From Neobacillus soli NBRC 102451 (lineage in GTDB: Bacteria; Bacillota; Bacilli; Bacillales; Cytobacillaceae), in the NCBI RefSeq assembly GCF_001591665.1, contig NZ_BCVI01000006.1, positions 62,001 through 126,000 of the forward strand: a DNA stretch of 64,000 nucleotides, given 5' to 3'. Positions 8,394 through 15,965 of this stretch are shown one piece after another. The notes under the pieces were generated by a model. That model did no database searches, was not told where the DNA came from, and saw nothing but the letters and a program-made list of their open reading frames with translations. The first letter of the stretch is position 1; every line of letters starts with the position of its first letter. The translations under genes were made by a program, and so were the position numbers.

Positions 8394-8425
8394 TATTGAT
8401 GTTATCAAAAAGTGGGAGGGTTGTT

Positions 8426-9478
8426 ATGTTTAAATCACATATTAATATTTATGATTGTATGAAGCATCATAATGTTATTGGCTTAAGCGTTTCTTTAATC
8501 AATAGTGGTCAAATTAGTCGAATTGAAAATTACGGTTTGCTAGAAGTAGGAACCAACAAAAAAGTAGACAATAATTCTATTTTTAGTGCTTGTTCAATCA
8601 GTAAGTTTTTAACAGCATTACTAGTTTTGAAGTTAACAGAAAAAGGTATTCTCGACTTAGATGAGGATGTAAACAAAAGATTAAAATCGTGGAAAATCCC
8701 CTATAATAATTTGACCGATAAAAAAGTAATAACATTACGAAACTTGCTGAGCCATCAATCTGGAGTTATAGACCCTGAAGAAAGTTTTATGGAATTAAAC
8801 CCCAATATAGGTACCCCTTCAATGGTAGAAATATTCGAGGGAACTACACCATATTGTAAAGCACCTATTGAAGTAAAGTATGAACCAGAGAGCGACTTTC
8901 AATATTCAGACGCAGGATTTTGTATTATACAACAACTGATAGAAGATGTGACTGGGAAACCTTTTAAAAAAGTCGTTAAGGAACTAATATTTGACCCGCT
9001 AAAAATGACAAATAGCACATTTTTACAAAATATTTCTGAAGAGATAGATGTGGATTTTTCTTCTGGTCATAACAAAGAAGGTGAATTAGTAGATGGAAAA
9101 TATCCAATATATCCATATCCCGCAGCCTCTGGACTATGGACAACTACTTCAGACTTATCTCAATTAATTCTTGAATTAATGGATGCACTCAATAATAAAA
9201 GTAGGATTGGGATTTCTGCAAATAAAGTAAAAGAAATGATAAACTCACAAGGTTGTAAAAGCTGGACAGGACTTGGGGTGTTTTTGGACGGTTCAGAAAA
9301 GGAGATTGAAATTTCATCACTTGGTTGGGGATTAGGATTTCAATGTATGATGGTAGCCTATCCTCATTTAGGAAATGGCTTAATTATAATGACAAATACA
9401 GATTTAGGAGTTCATCAATTAAAAGGTATAATTGGTGAAGTTTATCATTCCCTAAAACCTTTGTTAAATCTTGCTTAG
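8426..9478 (+). CDS. Serine hydrolase, beta-lactamase (class C/PBP-like) fold, IS passenger gene
   Basis: 350 residues without signal peptide or membrane helix. The SxxK motif is SISK (Ser57-Lys60), preceded by the usual SIFSACSISKFLTALLVLKL helix. The second motif is Tyr160-Ser-Asp162 (YSDAG) where most relatives have Y-x-N. The third region is LGWGLGFQ near 299-306, corresponding to H-G-W-G-L-G in relatives. NLLSHQSG near 106-113 is a family hallmark. The fold covers beta-lactamases, DD-peptidases and esterases; activity cannot be deduced. ATG at 8426 follows GGGAGG, 33 bp after the transposase stop, all inside the inverted repeats, so it moves with the element. Confidence 0.87.
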   Translation: MFKSHINIYDCMKHHNVIGLSVSLINSGQISRIENYGLLEVGTNKKVDNNSIFSACSISKFLTALLVLKLTEKGILDLDEDVNKRLKSWKIPYNNLTDKKVITLRNLLSHQSGVIDPEESFMELNPNIGTPSMVEIFEGTTPYCKAPIEVKYEPESDFQYSDAGFCIIQQLIEDVTGKPFKKVVKELIFDPLKMTNSTFLQNISEEIDVDFSSGHNKEGELVDGKYPIYPYPAASGLWTTTSDLSQLILELMDALNNKSRIGISANKVKEMINSQGCKSWTGLGVFLDGSEKEIEISSLGWGLGFQCMMVAYPHLGNGLIIMTNTDLGVHQLKGIIGEVYHSLKPLLNLA

Positions 9479-9537
9479 TTTTAATAAGATATAAAACCAG
9501 GACCTTATTAAAGCTAAGGTCTTGATTTTATATATAA

Positions 9538-9565
9538 TATCAACAATATTCTTTAACAGAGCCTA
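9538..9565 (-). repeat. Right terminal inverted repeat
   Basis: Ends TTCTTTAACAGAGCC on the plus strand, the reverse complement of the left end with four mismatches. Confidence 0.88.
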
Positions 9566-9573
9566 AAGAAAAA
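9566..9573 (+). repeat. Right 8-bp target site duplication
   Basis: TAAAGAAA, identical to 7255-7262. Confidence 0.85.
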
Positions 9574-9743
9574 GAAGCAACAATTGAATCTATAAGGGAT
9601 GCGACAATCGCAGTCAATAAATATTATGAAATCACATCTATTTATAAGCGGGCAAAAGAATTATTAAATGATGAACAAATGGAGATAGGCAGCAAAGTTA
9701 TTAATAATATAGAAACGTATGTTCTATTTTTATTGTTAATATG
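9567..9743 (+). pseudogene. Coding-like remnant at the insertion site, unrecognised
   Basis: Right of the element a frame reads KEKEATIESIRDATIAVNKYYE followed by a charged helix (SIYKRAKELLNDEQMEIG), ending at TGA 9741-9743. Across the insertion it would continue from VHISFLF on the left side, with no good start. Composition and helix pattern look like a real protein. It may be the tail of a gene broken before the element arrived. No family is recognised. Confidence 0.3.
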
Positions 9744-9819
9744 ATAAAATGAAGAAGCAATAGAATAGGATTTCTCAAGGGTGGTCGGCACGCTCCCAAA
9801 CAGAAAGGGGTGATGCTGA

Positions 9820-9903
9820 ATGACAGTATTTCAAGCTTCAATGCTTGCAATATCTTTTGCTAGTTTAATCATAGCGATTCTGTCATTTCAAAATAAAAAA
9901 TAA
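9820..9903 (+). CDS. Holin-like small hydrophobic toxin of a type I toxin-antitoxin locus
   Basis: A 27-residue peptide: short polar start (MTVFQAS), one membrane helix (MLAISFASLIIAILSF) and a QNKK tail. This is the pattern of the putative holin-like toxins of Firmicutes (Fst/TxpA-like, Hol_Tox), which depolarise the membrane when unrepressed. AAAGGGGTG sits 8 bp before the ATG at 9820. The 5' leader segment CTCAAGGGTGG (9774-9784) is an exact complement of CCACCCTTGAG (9905-9915) after the stop, so the mRNA ends can pair, as seen in type I toxin mRNAs. The stop codon runs into a two-way terminator shared with a putative antisense RNA. Confidence 0.75.
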   Translation: MTVFQASMLAISFASLIIAILSFQNKK

Positions 9904-9940
9904 TCCACCCTTGAGTTAGCGAGCTCAGGTGGATTATTCT
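9898..9940. terminator. Bidirectional terminator at the toxin 3' end
   Basis: AATAATCCACC-CTTGAG pairs with CTCAG-GTGGATTATT around TTAGCGAG. A/T-rich flanks on both sides let it stop transcription from both directions, as expected where toxin mRNA and antisense RNA converge. Confidence 0.65.
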
Positions 9941-9990
9941 ACCCAAAAGTCGACCCCTTTAAGGGAACCGTCTATTGCTGGACTGGACAT
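9898..9990 (-). ncRNA. Putative antisense antitoxin RNA
   Basis: Holin-like toxin loci are normally silenced by a convergent small RNA that starts downstream and ends at the shared terminator. The segment after the toxin contains AAAAGTCGACCCCTTTAAGG, which resembles the conserved downstream block of such loci (and has GTCG in common with the leader GGTCGGCAC at 9783-9791). The promoter and exact start were not identified; this is inference from the locus type. Confidence 0.35.
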
Positions 9991-10015
9991 GTTCCTGCAT
10001 GTTCGGTCCTTTTTA
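9980..10015 (+). terminator. Hairpin downstream of the toxin locus
   Basis: GGAC-GACATG pairs imperfectly with CATGTTCGGTCC, followed by TTTTT. It fits a plus-strand terminator that insulates the macro-domain gene. Confidence 0.55.
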
Positions 10016-10163
10016 ATTTATTCAATACTTAATATTATTATAACCGAATGGAATGAAAATGATAGTATTTATTTCCTACTCCAAGCTTCTTTTTAAAATT
10101 CCCTTAACTCCCTATGATTGGTAAAATAGTAAAAAAGATTGTTTATAGGGAAGGGAAAAAATT

Positions 10164-11156
10164 ATGCCATTAGAAATTGTTCGCCAAGATATTACAAAGA
10201 TGAAAGTAGATGCGATTGTAAATGCTGCGAATACATCATTGAAAATGGGCGGTGGTGTATGTGGAGCGATCTTTCATGCGGCAGGGGCAAATGAGTTGCA
10301 AGAAGCATGCAATCAAATTGGTGAATGCAAGGTGGGAGAAGCCGTTATTACGGATGGGTTTAAGTTAGATGCAAAATATATAATTCATACATCAGGACCT
10401 ATTTGGCAAGGCGGTTCCAAGCAAGAAGCCCCTTTGTTAAAGGGATCATACAATAACTCCTTAGAGCTTGCTAAAAAACATCAATGTGAATCCATTGCCT
10501 TTCCACTCATTTCGACAGGCATATACGGTTATCCAAAAGAGGAAGCATTACAAATTGCGGTTTCCACCATCGGTTCATTTTTATTAAATCATGACATGCT
10601 CGTTTATTTGGTTGTTTTTGATAAAAAATCTTTCGGGTTAAGTAAGAAGTTATTTACTTCCATTCATCAATATATTGATGAGCATTATGTAGAGGAAGTG
10701 GAAAGCACTTATAATCGCAATAGAGAAGAACGATTTATAATGGAACAAATTCAGGAAGTCGAAATTTTTCATCATGAAGAGGCAAAGCATTCCTTAGTAA
10801 ACCTTTTGGAACACCTCGATGAATCTTTTTCTGAGCGACTGCTTCGATTCATTGATGAAAAAGGAATGACGGATGTTGAGACGTATAAAAGGGCGAATAT
10901 TGACCGGCGCTTATTCTCTAGAATCCGGAATGAAGCTGATTATACTCCACATAAGAAAACCGCTATCGCTTTTGCGATTGCTTTAAAATTATCTTTAGAG
11001 GAAACGAATGAGCTGCTAGCTGCGGCGGGCTTTACCATGTCACGCAGTAGGAAATTTGATGTGATTATTGATTTCTTTATTCAACAAACGAACTATAATA
11101 TACATGAAATCAATGAAGCCTTATTTGCTTTTGACCAGCCACTGCTTGGTGCTTAA
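10164..11156 (+). CDS. Macro-domain protein with C-terminal helical regulator-like domain
   Basis: 330 residues. Residues 1-165 form a macro domain, which binds ADP-ribose or removes it or its acetyl ester: ADP-ribose contacts NAAN (20-23), GGGVCGAIF (29-37) and the STGIYGYPKEEA loop near 115-126. Residues 215-330 form an all-helical domain with an HTH-like core (YKRANIDRRLFSRIRN... TPHKKTAIAFAIALKLS.. ETNELLAAAGF), known to me as a module fused to various stress or signalling domains. GGGAAGGGAAAAAATT precedes the ATG. A VWA gene follows 77 bp downstream on the same strand, suggesting one functional unit, perhaps in NAD/ADP-ribose-linked stress or defence. Confidence 0.85.
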   Translation: MPLEIVRQDITKMKVDAIVNAANTSLKMGGGVCGAIFHAAGANELQEACNQIGECKVGEAVITDGFKLDAKYIIHTSGPIWQGGSKQEAPLLKGSYNNSLELAKKHQCESIAFPLISTGIYGYPKEEALQIAVSTIGSFLLNHDMLVYLVVFDKKSFGLSKKLFTSIHQYIDEHYVEEVESTYNRNREERFIMEQIQEVEIFHHEEAKHSLVNLLEHLDESFSERLLRFIDEKGMTDVETYKRANIDRRLFSRIRNEADYTPHKKTAIAFAIALKLSLEETNELLAAAGFTMSRSRKFDVIIDFFIQQTNYNIHEINEALFAFDQPLLGA

Positions 11157-11233
11157 AATGTCGCTTTCAAAGCGACCATTTCTAAACGAATAATTGTTAT
11201 CCTAAGTTTATCAAAGAACGGGGGATGACAATT

Positions 11234-11884
11234 ATGAAAAAAAATTTAACTGAATTAGTGTTTATTTTAGATAAAAGCGGATCTATGGCAGGACTTGAGG
11301 CAGATACAATTGGCGGCTATAATGCGATGCTGAGGAAACAGCAAACGGCTGAAGGAGAAGCCGTTGTTACGACAGTATTATTTGATCACGATTATGAATT
11401 ATTACACGACCGAATCAATGTAAGGGGCATATCTCCCATAACTGATGAAGATTATGAAGTAGGGGGCACTACTGCGTTATTAGATGCGATTGGTTTTACC
11501 ATTCAAAAAATGGTGAATGTACAAAAGAGAACTAGTGAAGATGAACGCGCGGAAAAAGTGCTATTCGTTATTACAACGGACGGGATGGAAAATGCCAGCC
11601 GTGAATTCACCACGGACAAAATCAAAAAAATGGTTAAGCAGCAAAAAGAGAAATTCGGCTGGGAGTTCCTGTTCCTTGGAGCCAATATAGATGCCCTCAC
11701 AACCGCCGCACGATTTGGAATTGAAGAGGACTTCGCCGTGGATTACCATGCTGATCAGGTAGGAACGCAAGTAAATTATGAAGCAGTAAACGAAGCAGTG
11801 ATTAACCTTCGAAGCGGCAAAAAGATTGACCGAAGCTGGAAAGAGGGAATTGAAAGGGATTATAATCGTCGTTCGAGGAATTGA
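11234..11884 (+). CDS. von Willebrand factor A (VWA) domain protein
   Basis: 216 residues, a single VWA domain with an intact MIDAS: DKSGSM (DxSxS) near residues 13-18, a Thr in GGTTALLDA near 80, and the late Asp in TTDGMENAS near 113. It has no signal peptide or membrane helix, so it is cytoplasmic and likely a metal-dependent protein-interaction module. The start is ATG 11234, 8 bp after CGGGGG; the ATG at 11225 overlaps that site. It follows the macro-domain gene (spacer has a GTCGCTT/AAAGCGAC hairpin without T run). Similar VWA proteins accompany tellurite-type stress modules; here no TerD gene is present. Confidence 0.85.
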   Translation: MKKNLTELVFILDKSGSMAGLEADTIGGYNAMLRKQQTAEGEAVVTTVLFDHDYELLHDRINVRGISPITDEDYEVGGTTALLDAIGFTIQKMVNVQKRTSEDERAEKVLFVITTDGMENASREFTTDKIKKMVKQQKEKFGWEFLFLGANIDALTTAARFGIEEDFAVDYHADQVGTQVNYEAVNEAVINLRSGKKIDRSWKEGIERDYNRRSRN

Positions 11885-11920
11885 TAAAATACAGAAATGA
11901 TTTTCGCCAGGGGGAGTAAG

Positions 11921-12169
11921 ATGGATTTTGTTCAGTATCTAAAATTTAGACACAATAAACACGGTGGATTAGGTATAGGAGAAAAATCTGCAAAGCAGTA
12001 TAATAATAGATTGGAAAACATGTTGAAATATGGATTATACCATGGAGAAACTAGTGTAACCCCCGAGACAATTGAAAAGATTAATCTGAAATATGTGAAT
12101 GCTACTGGTGAATATGAACGAACGATAAAATACTATATAGAATACAAGAAAAGCCTTTTAGAAGTATGA
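11921..12169 (+). CDS. Small protein of unknown function
   Basis: 82 residues starting at ATG 11921 after GGGGGAG; upstream in-frame starts overlap this ribosome site. Soluble, rich in Tyr, Asn and Lys, mostly helical (MDFVQYLKFRHNKHGGLG... KSAKQYNNRLENMLKYGLYHG). The helix pattern and a SAKQYNNRLENM segment recall the SAM-like core-binding domain of tyrosine recombinases without the catalytic domain, but this is weak. It lies 36 bp after the VWA gene and may be in the same operon. A hairpin follows at 12194. Confidence 0.6.
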   Translation: MDFVQYLKFRHNKHGGLGIGEKSAKQYNNRLENMLKYGLYHGETSVTPETIEKINLKYVNATGEYERTIKYYIEYKKSLLEV

Positions 12170-12193
12170 TTTTCTTCTTTGGTTTTTGGTACC

Positions 12194-12236
12194 TGACCCC
12201 CGGCATGTTAATGTATTAACGCTTCGGGGGTCAGTC
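12194..12236 (+). terminator. Terminator formed by a GTCAGTCCCC-family palindrome
   Basis: TGACCCCCG pairs with CGGGGGTCA around a GCATGTTAATG...GCTT loop, followed by GTCACATTTTT. It is one of the recurring intergenic palindromes, here 24 bp after a gene. Confidence 0.65.
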
Positions 12237-12415
12237 ACATTTTTCCCTGAGGATTTTATCTATGTTCGTATAACTTTTTTCTTAGTTTGTCATTGGTGAG
12301 GTGGCCCCATTTATTTAAGCCTATAATTATACTGCAATAGTCTGATAATTCAGATAATAAAGATATAGACAAAAAGGATGATAATTGTATATTATTGAAG
12401 TTAGGGGGTGATAAC

Positions 12416-12619
12416 GTGAAATCTAAAGTGGCTGCTGGAGTATTGGCTATTTTATTAGGAGGTTTGGGAGTACATAAATTTTACCTCGGTAAAATTGGAA
12501 TGGGAATCTTATATATTTTATTTTGCTGGACAAGTATTCCTAGTCTTATTGGATTAATTGAAGGAATCATCTATCTGACAAAATCCGATGAAGAATGGAA
12601 CAGGCAATACAACAAGTGA
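12416..12619 (+). CDS. TM2-domain membrane protein
   Basis: 67 residues of a TM2 domain: two membrane helices joined by a short turn, with the hallmark LLGGLGVHKFYLGK near residues 13-26 and SLIGLIEGIIYL in helix two, ending in a polar tail. The start is GTG 12416, 7 bp after TTAGGGGGTG; an upstream TTG at 12395 lacks a site. Bacterial TM2 proteins are common and functionally undefined. Monocistronic. Confidence 0.85.
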   Translation: MKSKVAAGVLAILLGGLGVHKFYLGKIGMGILYILFCWTSIPSLIGLIEGIIYLTKSDEEWNRQYNK

Positions 12620-13011
12620 TTGTAAAGTTTTTACGGTCAGTCCCCCGGCGCGTTAAAGCATTATTTCCCCCGGGGTGTAACTGACCCTATTGCACTGTTA
12701 TATTATTTTGGATAACTAATACTTGCATCGGTGTCAGGCACCATAATCACAAAGCTACGACCACCACATATCCCCAACAGAATCCTTCACAATAACCCCT
12801 TGATCAGAATTGGTTGTAACAGCACCTAATCTATAAATCTATAAAAATTTGACAAATATCAGGCGATATTTTTTGGCGTATGCCTCGTCTGAGTTGAAAT
12901 ATTGGCGAAATATATACCATATACCAGCAATAAGCAGGTGTTACATAACTGTCCCAAAACATACACTCTTCATAGTAACACATTAATTTTGGACATTGGG
13001 GAGAGGGAAAT
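12620..13011. other. Intergenic region with repeats and a possible gene tail
   Basis: It holds a GTCAGTCCCC palindrome (12636-12686) and a GTGTCAGGCACC half element near 12729. On the minus strand at about 12762-12842 a stretch reads IYRLGAVTTNSDQGVIVKD... ending WWS and a stop. It looks like the C-terminus of a lost protein, since its frame is closed just upstream. Confidence 0.35.
12636..12686 (+). repeat. Intergenic palindrome, GTCAGTCCCC family
   Basis: GGTCAGTCCCCCGG ... CCCCCGGGG ... AACTGACC with the GTTAAAGC-type centre. It lies 16 bp after the TM2 gene and may serve as its terminator. Confidence 0.6.
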
Positions 13012-13359
13012 ATGAACTTCGAGATGCAAAAAGCAATTATGCTAGCTGAAAATATAAATGATTTTATTCAATATGTACAAAGAAATGATAAAATTAAGAA
13101 CAGCCTTTATCCAAACAAAGATAGAATCTATCAAATTAAACTTTGGATGGAGGAATATAAGTTTCAAATAATAGCCGATGAACTCCTTCGAATAAATCAG
13201 TTTTCTTGGGATGAAAAGTATACTTATTATCTGGTTGACCAATTTCAAAAGGGAATCAACATTATCGATGAATACGTAACAAATCACCACGACGACTTAT
13301 TCCTCTTTACGGCTAGACTATATACCTTAAAGAACCTGATTCAGTTATTACAAAAGTGA
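13012..13359 (+). CDS. Hypothetical protein
   Basis: 115 residues, ATG after GGGGAGAGGG. Soluble, helical, acidic/aromatic mix (NINDFIQYVQRNDKIKNSLYPNKDRIYQIKLW...). No catalytic motif, signal or membrane segment is visible and I do not recognise the family. Low-GC codon use is like its neighbours. Confidence 0.65.
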   Translation: MNFEMQKAIMLAENINDFIQYVQRNDKIKNSLYPNKDRIYQIKLWMEEYKFQIIADELLRINQFSWDEKYTYYLVDQFQKGINIIDEYVTNHHDDLFLFTARLYTLKNLIQLLQK

Positions 13360-13385
13360 GAACAGCTTCGGTTCATATGTTTTTG

Positions 13386-13432
13386 GGATCAGTGTACGAT
13401 GAGTTAAAGCTTTACGAAGGACAGACTGTCTC
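13386..13432 (+). repeat. Intergenic palindrome, degenerate GTCAGTCCCC family
   Basis: GGATCAGTGTACGATGAGTT, AAAGCTTTAC and GGACAGACTGTCTCC followed by ATTTTTT. This copy is more diverged; it follows the 13012 gene by 26 bp. Confidence 0.45.
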
Positions 13433-13538
13433 CATTTTTTGAGGTATTTCCTATCACTATTAAGATTAATATAGTAAAATAAGATGAAAGTATGACGTAA
13501 CAGATAATTTTAAATTTTTACATAGCGGAGGATGCAAG

Positions 13539-14489
13539 GTGACCTATCAATTAAATAAGAGATTTAAAATGTTTACATTGAATTCAAATGAAAAGCTGGC
13601 TGTCGAGATGGCCGAGCTATTAGGCTGTGAGTTGGGCAAATGCTCGGTATCAAAATTTAGCGATGGAGAAATCCAAATCCATATTGAAGAAAGTGTTCGC
13701 GGCAGTGAGGTTTTTGTTGTACAATCAACTTCCTACCCGGTAAACGAAAATATTATGGAGCTTCTCATCATGATTGATTCCTTGAAAAGGGCATCCGCTA
13801 GAAATATTAATGTTGTCATTCCTTACTATGGGTATGGACGGCAAGATCGAAAGGCTCGTTCCCGGGAACCGATTACGGCCAAGCTAGTAGCTAACCTTTT
13901 AGAAGCAGCTGGCGCAACTAGAGTGCTAACAATGGATCTCCATACGCCTCAGCTTCAAGGATTTTTTGATATACCTGTTGAACATCTATTTGGCGTTCCA
14001 ATTCTTACCCATTATTTTGAACAAAAAGGATTAGAAAACATTGTCGTTATTGCGCCGCATAATGGCAGCATCGGAAGAGCCAGAAAAATGGCCAAGCTGT
14101 TACATGCACCACTTGCCCTGATTGATAAACGAAAACTTGAAGAAAATGACAATGAAACATTTTTTGTTATTGGTAATGTTGAAGGAAAAAATGCCATTAT
14201 TATCGATGATTTAATTGATACAGCTGAAACCATTACGTTAGCCGCAAAGGCGCTGGCAGAAAACGGGGCATCATCCATCTATGCGGGCTGTACTCATCCT
14301 GTCTTCACTGACCAAGCATTTGAAAAAATTGAAATGTCACCGATTAAAGAATTAGTTGTGACGAATACGATTGAATTACCTAATGAGAATGTAACCGGAA
14401 AAATAAAAACCATTTCCGTCGCACCCTTGCTGGTCGAGGCGATTGACCGAATTCATAATGAGAAAGCCGTAAGTCCATTATTTGAATAA
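13539..14489 (+). CDS. Divergent ribose-phosphate pyrophosphokinase paralog
   Basis: 316 residues, the standard length of PRPP synthetase (ATP + ribose 5-phosphate to PRPP + AMP), and collinear throughout. Conserved blocks include [33 protein letters not shown] and [18 protein letters not shown]. Two active-site blocks differ from canonical Prs: the usual PDHGG loop reads [11 protein letters not shown], losing the metal-linked Asp, and the ribose-phosphate loop DDxIDTAGT reads [10 protein letters not shown], with Glu for Gly. It is not beside gcaD, where the housekeeping prs lies in Bacillus. I infer a second, possibly regulatory or altered-specificity copy. GTG start after GGAGG. Confidence 0.88.
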   Translation: MTYQLNKRFKMFTLNSNEKLAVEMAELLGCELGKCSVSKFSDGEIQIHIEESVRGSEVFVVQSTSYPVNENIMELLIMIDSLKRASARNINVVIPYYGYGRQDRKARSREPITAKLVANLLEAAGATRVLTMDLHTPQLQGFFDIPVEHLFGVPILTHYFEQKGLENIVVIAPHNGSIGRARKMAKLLHAPLALIDKRKLEENDNETFFVIGNVEGKNAIIIDDLIDTAETITLAAKALAENGASSIYAGCTHPVFTDQAFEKIEMSPIKELVVTNTIELPNENVTGKIKTISVAPLLVEAIDRIHNEKAVSPLFE

Positions 14490-14524
14490 GTTTAAGTTTG
14501 TAGGCAACTAAAAATAAATTCCTC

Positions 14525-14556
14525 AGGCATTATCCAATACTGGATAGTGCCTTTTT
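14525..14556 (+). terminator. Terminator of the prs-like gene
   Basis: AGGCATTATCCA pairs with TGGATAGTGCCT around ATAC, followed by TTTTT. Confidence 0.8.
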
Positions 14557-14588
14557 AAACAGAAAGTATAAATTTTGGCTTTGAGAAT

Positions 14589-14740
14589 TGTCTAGCTCCA
14601 GCGCCCCAGCGGCTAGTCCTTCGCTCTCCGCCCTACGATAAATCAACATCGGGCAGCGAAGCTCACCGTGTTTCCTTTATCTCAGTTGGAGCGCCCCAGG
14701 CCATACGTCGCTGACCAGGGCGCTTGGCTTGCGCTTTTCT
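14589..14740. repeat. Bacillus intergenic repeat of the GTCTAGCTCCAGCGCC type
   Basis: GC-rich block opening TGTCTAGCTCCAGCGCCCC and closing with GGGCGCTTGGCTTGCGCTTT, containing several internal inverted repeats (AGCGCC/GGCGCT). From memory, near-identical blocks recur between genes in many Bacillaceae. GC content is far above the surrounding DNA, and no coding frame is evident. It fills most of the gap 14490-14837. Confidence 0.6.
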
Positions 14741-14837
14741 TACTAGGCAAGAGCCCAGGGAAACTGTGGAAGAGCCCTTACACATTTTGAAATTCATCAT
14801 ATTTTGTATTAAGTCGATGTAAAAGGAGGTTTGTGAT

Positions 14838-14939
14838 ATGGATGGTGTAGGAGCCGGTGGTGGTTTTGCTTTAGTGGTTGTATTGTTTATCCTTTTGATT
14901 ATTATTGGAGCATCCTTTATGGGCGGTGGATGTTATTAA
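14838..14939 (+). CDS. YjcZ-family sporulation protein
   Basis: 33 residues: [19 protein letters not shown], a single membrane helix and the GGGCY tail. This is the YjcZ-family tiny membrane protein pattern found in endospore formers. AAAAGGAGG lies 8 bp before the ATG. Paired with a second member 36 bp downstream. Confidence 0.8.
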   Translation: MDGVGAGGGFALVVVLFILLIIIGASFMGGGCY

Positions 14940-14975
14940 ACAGGTTCATACTTTATTGAAAGGGGGGAAAGATAT

Positions 14976-15131
14976 ATGTATGGTTACGGAGGATTCGGTG
15001 GAGGATTCGGCGGCTGCGGTTGCGGCGGCGGTGGCTATGGTTATGGCGGCGTCGGATACGGCGGAGGTTTTGCCTTAATCGTTGTATTGTTCATTTTGTT
15101 AATCATTATTGGAGCAACGTGCTTTTATTAA
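14976..15131 (+). CDS. YjcZ-family protein with Gly/Tyr-rich extension
   Basis: 51 residues. The N-terminal 29 are almost entirely Gly, Tyr, Phe and Cys ([20 protein letters not shown]), followed by the same membrane helix as the upstream paralog ([17 protein letters not shown]) and a CFY tail. GAAAGGGGGGAAA precedes the ATG. The extension may give coat-like or self-associating behaviour. A terminator follows. Confidence 0.8.
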   Translation: MYGYGGFGGGFGGCGCGGGGYGYGGVGYGGGFALIVVLFILLIIIGATCFY

Positions 15132-15167
15132 TTAAGAGCCATTAGCTTCATATCTTAGAAAATAAAA

Positions 15168-15190
15168 AAAGCCCTTTTTTAGGGCTTTTT
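15168..15190 (+). terminator. Terminator of the yjcZ-like pair
   Basis: AAAGCCC pairs with GGGCTTT around TTTTTTA, followed by TTCGTTTTT. Confidence 0.75.
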
Positions 15191-15317
15191 CGTTTTTATT
15201 GCTTTGCTTTATTGCACCGAACGCAAAATAAAGCTAAAAAGGAGATATTGCATGGTATGCTATGGCTACTATTCAGTTTATGCTTCGATTCATGTAAAGA
15301 ATCGACTAATTAAGCCC

Positions 15318-15442
15318 TTATTTTAGAATATCATTTATAATGGCTTTGACTGTTTGTTGTGATTTTCCAATATCGCTAAGCGAATAAGCTTCACTTTTAT
15401 TTCTTTGCTTAATGAAAGCCATTCATGTTTATAAATTTTCAT
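15318..15442 (-). pseudogene. Possible frameshifted 41-residue gene
   Basis: On the minus strand, ATG 15442 follows ATGGAGGG and reads MKIYKHEWLSLSKEIK. It then drifts out of frame, while the next frame reads SEAYSLSDIGKSQQTVKAII... to a stop at 15318. One missing A in an AAAA run near 15394 would restore a single frame. The joined product looks like a short helix-turn-helix-type peptide. Unrecognised; it could equally be a 35-codon intact frame ending at 15335. Confidence 0.25.
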
Positions 15443-15965
15443 GAATCTATCCCTCCATTTAATGAGAAGTTAGTTTTAACAAGCAAGAGCTTTTTATGAA
15501 TATTTTTATATGTTTTATTTAGAATAAATTTTTTTCTTCCTAGTAATCATTTACCCATATATTTCAAATTCCCAAACCTTAAATCCTTTTCCATTTTCTC
15601 TTATTTTTCTACATTATTTTCAATTAGGCCTGTTTTAATTGTTACACTTTTGTGAAAACTGCAATAATCCCCACTAGGATAAATATTTTAATGCTATACT
15701 AATTTTGTTGTTGAATATTAGTTTCCAAGGGTTAACCCCAGCTTTATCCGCGTATTTATTCCATTAGAAAATCATTTTTCATCATGGTACTACTCATTTC
15801 CTGAATTTCAAATTTCACCAGCCCCTAATTTTTCATTAAATTCAATCAGTTGTCCGTGAATCTAGGATTAAATCGCCCGATTACTAACCCTATATCCCAC
15901 TTATGGTTTATGCAGCTTTACAGATAAGACCTATGTTCTGAAGTTGAAGAAGGGATGATGTTTAA

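Larger units (their letters stand above)
7263..9565 (+). mobile_element. IS1595-family element carrying a serine-hydrolase passenger gene
   Basis: 2303 bp bounded by 28-bp imperfect terminal inverted repeats beginning GGCTCTGTTAAA (7263-7290 and 9538-9565, four mismatches) and by an exact 8-bp target duplication. It contains an IS1595-type zinc-ribbon/DDE transposase, frameshifted in this copy, and directly behind it on the same strand an intact serine-hydrolase gene. Passenger genes are known in the IS1595 family. The intact duplication implies a fairly recent insertion with no rearrangement since. Confidence 0.92.
15132..15965. other. Long AT-rich gap with a possible broken small gene
   Basis: After the YjcZ terminator there is a tiny frame at 15252 (MVCYGYYSVYASI..., GGAG upstream) and, on the minus strand, the fragment listed at 15318-15442. 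The remaining 500 bp (15460-15960) are AT-rich without codon structure, repeats or a clear promoter; GAAGGGATG just before 15966 is the ribosome site of the next gene. Confidence 0.35.

Noticed and set aside
14589-14740. GC-rich block as a possible tRNA or structured RNA
   Set aside because: No cloverleaf or TPsiC arm; the block matches a known type of Bacillus intergenic repeat instead.
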